Part shown: positions 59,790 through 64,000 of the stretch, piece by piece
How the letters are laid out: each line of letters opens with the position of its first letter
How positions within the stretch are numbered: position 1 is the stretch's first letter
Source: Hericium rajendrae
Taxonomy: Eukaryota; Basidiomycota; Agaricomycetes; Russulales; Hericiaceae
Assembly: GCA_033439255.1 (NCBI GenBank)
Contig: CM065880.1
Coordinates: forward strand, 2,294,001 to 2,358,000
Direction: 5' to 3'
Length of the DNA stretch: 64,000 bases
Position numbers and translations under genes: made by a program
The notes under the pieces: generated by a model
Databases searched by the model: none
Told to the model about the DNA's origin: nothing
Seen by the model: only the letters and a program-made list of their open reading frames with translations

Positions 59790-62700
59790 CACCAGATCCT
59801 GTAGACCATTCATAACCTATACCAGTAGTAATAGGAGGGAGGGTTCCAACTGTACCAATACCACATAAGCAGCATTTTTGGGCTAAAGGGAATGTTTGGA
59901 ATCTCAAATGTTTTGCATAGTATATGTTTTGCATAGAATAACATATCAAAAAAAAACATATTTTATTCTCAAAAAACATATTGGCCGAGATCTTAAGGAT
60001 CTCGGCCACCGTCGCTACCGTACATGCTCGCCGGCGCTTCCACGCGTGCTCAGCGCTCGCCGGCGCTTCCACGCGCGCTTGCCGGCGCTTTCCCTCGCGC
60101 CCGCCGGCGCTTTCCCTCGCGCCCGCCGGCGCTTTCCCTCGCGCCCGCCGGCGCTTCACGTGCGCCCGCCGGCGCTTCCGCGCGTGCTTTCCCTCCCGCT
60201 CACGGCACCTACCACCTACTGTTCCCACTCTCGCCCCGCGGCTATGCACGCGCTGCACGCAAGTTGCGCGCGCCGTTCGCCGCACGCCCGCTGCAGAGCA
60301 TGCACGCCGCGGTCGGCACGCGCGCACGCGCCATCCCCTATGCTTGCCGCACGTCCGCCGATGGCTCCCGCGCGTGGAGTGCACCGGCGGAATTCACGCG
60401 CGGATGCCGGGGTGGAGCGGGCTCGCGGCTGGGACACGCGGGGACGGCGCTGAAGCGCGGGCTTGGGGCTGGTGCGTGGGCGCGGGCTCGGCATTGAAGC
60501 GCGCCCGGTGCTGGGACCGCGGGCGTGGGAACGGGGCTGAACGCGGGGTGGAGAGCGCGAGCATGGTGCTGCAGCGCGCGGCCACGGTGCTGGGATGGCG
60601 CAGGCGGGGCTGGGGACTGGGACGCGTGGAGGTGGGACGCGCCTGGGCACGGTGCTGGGACGGTGCGTGCGGGGATGGAGACGGCGCGCGGGGGACTAAA
60701 GACGGCGCGGGGGACTGGAAATGGGCGCGCGGGGAGACGGCGCGGGACTGGAAATGGGCGGGTGGGGCTGGAGATGGCGCGCGGAGGCTGGAAACGGCGC
60801 GCGGAGGCTGGAGACGGTGCGCGGGGGCTGAAGACGGCGCACGGGGCTCAGGGACGGCGCGCGGGGACTGCGGGGGGCTAGAGATGGCGCGCACGGGGCT
60901 GAGACGGCGCGCACGGGGCTGAGACGGCGCGCACGAGGCTGGAGACGGTGCGTGGAGGCTCGGGGACAGCGTGCGGCGGCTCGGCGCTGGGGTGCGTGGC
61001 TTGAACGCGACGCCGCGGCGCTGGGGCACACGGGCGCGGGACTGGGAGGTGTGGGGCTGGGACGCGTGGAGCTGGGAGGTGCGGGACTGGGTGGTGCAGA
61101 GTTGGAAATGTGGGTGCGATGCTGGGGCGCGCGGCCACGGTGTTGGGACGGCACGCAGGGCTGGGAGGCGCGCGGGGACTCGGGGCTGGGACGCAGGGCG
61201 CGGAGCTGGCAGGGGCTGGGACACGCGCGCCTCCGGTGAGTTTGACGGCGTGCAACTGCGAGCACGGGGTCTTGCGCACCGGCGAATGCCCTTTCATGGC
61301 GCGAGGAAGCGTCGCACGCACATTTGGAAGCACGATGGAGGTGGGCAGATGAGCGGCAGCGGCGTTACGGTGCATGCAGCGTGCCACGTCATCGCGGTTT
61401 TAGGCTATAAAAAAATGTAATCTCGTTAGCAAACGCATGAATAGTAAAAGAGAAGAGAAATACTTACAAATTATGGAGGCTATTGAGCCTCGTATTTGTG
61501 CCCCGCTTGAGGGAGGGAGAGAAGAAAGATAGCCCCAGGTACGAGCTTGCGACACGGTTCGGCGATTGCCGAATTAGGCTACATGCCTCGTCCCGAGTCG
61601 TCGAGGAGCTCTTTCAAGGCCAAATAAATTTGAGTAAACTCTACAAATAATATGATAGACGTAGCTAGTCTGAATACAATTGGATCAAAAGTTTGGTAGT
61701 AATTGAGTGCAATAGAGAAGAGAAACATCCGAGCCATTGATAAGAAAGTCTAAATCGAGCGAAAGACTAAACACGTCAAGCTCGATTCGAGGCCTCGGGC
61801 ACGCCGGGCACAAGGTTCGAGCTGCAATTGTGCATCATGTCTTACTCCCATCTTGTATCGGCTTAGTGAACTGCGTTTTTAAGTGCTTGAAGAGCTCGTA
61901 CAGCTTGTATTATAATTTTAAGTAGTCTCGATCTTTAGGATCTGGCGAAATACATGAATTTTCAGTTCCATGAGCTATATTTTGTGTGTATCTCGGGCCT
62001 CAAGCTCTGGAATCGAGTCCAAAAAATTTCAAACTTCGTGTGCACATTATTGATAGTATCAGAAACGATTTCGCACAGCTAGATAGGTAAGAGCTTCCAA
62101 AGTGAAGCCTCTGCTACATGAAATTCGAGTTAGGGTTACTGTAGGGTTACAATAAGTCACTCATTGTGGCTCGAATTACTCTCTAAATCGTTCGAAAATT
62201 TGTATGTACAATGTACTATATTATAGGTACATAAAACTCGCTCCAATCAGGGAGAATACACTCCAGAAGTCGTGCGGGGTAACACCCCTGCTCCAGCATC
62301 GGGCACCTCGGTCTCAGCCGCCGATTCTCGGCAGTTTCCGAGCCGCGTCACAGCACGCGTCACAGCACGTACACGGCCCGCGCCTCTCGCGCCGCTCGGT
62401 TTGCGCTCGGTACCCTCTCCGCTCTGCTCCCCGTGCTTCCACCCATTCCCCGCCCTCCCGGACGCCTCTCCACACCCTTCACGGCTTCCAGCAGCCGTCC
62501 GCCCTCTTCACGCGCCTCGGACACGCATAGAAGCGCGTACAAGTCGATCAGGACGCGCACGAACACGCGTGCAACGACACAGACATGCGCCCGACACCCG
62601 CTGTCTCACACACGCAGCGCAGGCACTCACGGCCACGACGACACACCGCGCGCAGCCGCGCAGCCCCTACACATCACACATTGCGTCCTCGGTGCCCCTG

Positions 62701-63586
62701 CATGCCGCGCGTCGCGTCCCCGCGGCTCTCAATACCCCTGCACGCGACGCGCAGCACCCCGGCACCGGTACGCAGAGCGCTAGGACGCGGACGAGCACGC
62801 GGAGGACGCGCATGGCACGTGGAGGACGCCCACGGCACGCAGAGGATGCGCATGGCATGCAGAGAACGCGCACGGCACGTGGAGGACACGCACGGCCCAT
62901 GGCCGACGAGCCACAACCCGCACACCCCAGCAACGACCCGCGTCCCCAGCGATCGCGCCGGGCTCCCAGCACCCGCACCGCACGCTCAGCACCCGCGCCG
63001 CACGCCCAGCACCCGCGCCGCACGCCCATCACCTGCACCGCATGCCCAGCACCCGCACTGCACGCCCAGCACCCCGCGCCGCACACCCATTGCCTACGTG
63101 CAACAACAACGGCGCGCGGGCCCCATCGCTCAGCCCACCCAACGCCCGCGATGCACCCTCGCGATGCAGCAGCGGCGTCGTCGGCAGCGCCAACGGCGCT
63201 GACGACACGCGTCGCGGCAGCAGTGCGGGGAGCGAGCGACGGCGGCGGGGAACGAGCGGCGTGCGACGGGGAACAAGTGGCGAGCATGGTAGCCGAGGTC
63301 GGGCGGGGCGGGCGGCGGCACGTGCGTAGCCGAAGCGGGAAGCGCGCAGGGCGGTGGACGGTGCCGAAGGGAGCCGTTCGAGTAGGTGCGCTAAGCGCAT
63401 AGGGAGTAGTGTACGGCCCAGACAGTGCCCAGACTGTATTATATTTATAATGATTTTTTCGGATTTATAATGAGCAATTTGAATGGTTCAGATTGGGTCC
63501 TGAACCCTCCCTTTTTATTGGTACAGTTTGCAACCCTCCCTCCTGTTATTACTGGTACAGGTTTAAAATGGGTTACAAGGACGCCT
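59790..63586 (+). mobile_element. GC-rich non-autonomous TIR element, copy 3 (3,797 bp) inserted in the TET/JBP gene
   Basis: Exact boundaries follow from the CCCGCTGG duplication. Left terminus CACCAGATCCTGTAGACC; right terminus GGTTACAAGGACGCCT. The TIRs align imperfectly over about 70 bp (shared AACCTATACCAGTA-type and GGAGGGAGGGTT blocks). It is almost the same as copy 2 at 43785 throughout, including the AT-rich core (about 61400-62270), showing recent amplification. Left part G-rich (60650-61240), right part C-rich (62930-63080). No transposase is encoded, so it must be mobilised in trans. Confidence 0.85.
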
Positions 63587-64000
63587 CCCGCTGGGTCTTG
63601 AGGGAGACAGACGTGTAGAGGGGAAAGTGAGTGTCCTACAGCGAAATCCAGGTACACACTGAATTCTACATCGACGATAGAAGGAAGGGTCTCATACCTC
63701 ATGGCCGAGTGCAAACCATGCTGGGGACAAATCTTCAAAGCCAGGATGCAAGGTGCAGACTACCGGATTATGATAAAGGTTTTGAGCATGACGAGTCAGA
63801 GACTTCATGGCTTCGGACCTCGTTCCCTTGGACCTCGAGCCTGCTGCTTGCTTCGCGGACTTGACAATGCCCGATCCTGCTGGTCCTGGATTCGTCGGCC
63901 CATTCTTTCTGTAAATTTCAGTCCAGCTCCTTTGGAAGAGGGGCTCGAGGATCTTTGCAGCATTGAACATGATGGCCTGCACAAGCAATTGATCAACACA
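63587..64000 (-). pseudogene. TET/JBP-like gene, 5' part
   Basis: Minus-strand exon from the window edge to about 63701 reads RSWTEIYRKNGPTNPGPAGS, a Lys/Arg/Ser-rich linker, then SLTRHAQNLYHNPVVCTLHP and SPAWFALGHE. A GT-AG intron (about 63700-63601) follows, and the next exon begins TQR at the insertion point. Removing the element and one target copy joins TQR to AKEWLLAF in frame. The gene start is outside the window. Confidence 0.65.

Overview
The window comes from a filamentous basidiomycete, most probably an Agaricomycete. The genes carry many short introns (about 45-80 nt) with CTRAY-like branch points. Recognisable products include a STRIPAK SIKE-like subunit, a capping-protein subunit, ALG7 and malic enzyme. 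A KDZ transposase with a CxC2-type cysteine cluster sits next to a TET/JBP dioxygenase, a pairing typical of mushroom-forming fungi. Gene models were assembled by eye from splice signals and protein-family knowledge; no search was run.

Region 1 (1-22.2 kb) is a compact housekeeping block: a SIKE/FGFR1OP2-like STRIPAK subunit (-), a PHD-finger protein (+), a SAP-domain protein (+), F-actin capping protein alpha (-), a decayed F-box gene (+), isocitrate lyase (-), ALG7 (-), a divergent SET-TAD3 fusion gene (+), malic enzyme (-), mitoribosomal protein mL58/MRPL20 (-) and a GH115-like C-terminal fragment (+). Isocitrate lyase and mL58 are whole except for apparent one-base losses.

Region 2 (23-43.8 kb) is gene-poor. 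It holds a duplicated and decaying F-box locus, a 4.0 kb GC-rich terminal-inverted-repeat element flanked by an 8-bp target duplication, a long inverted repeat (32.0-35.0 kb), CTATAGC-type AT satellite, several palindromes and minisatellites, and a divergent pair of unknown genes (38.5-41.6 kb).

Region 3 (43.8-64 kb) is a layered transposon locus. A rearranged cluster of the same element (43.8-48.9 kb) ends inside an F-box gene. A second copy of the unknown plus-strand gene (52.7-53.7 kb) lies beside a KDZ transposase gene (54.5-59.1 kb, -) and a TET/JBP gene. The TET/JBP gene is split by a 3.8 kb copy of the element with an exact 8-bp target duplication.

Two cross-cutting signals stand out. 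Several decayed genes have in-frame TGA codons that one CpG transition (CGA to TGA) would explain. Separately, single-base losses hit otherwise intact housekeeping genes, which looks like assembly error.
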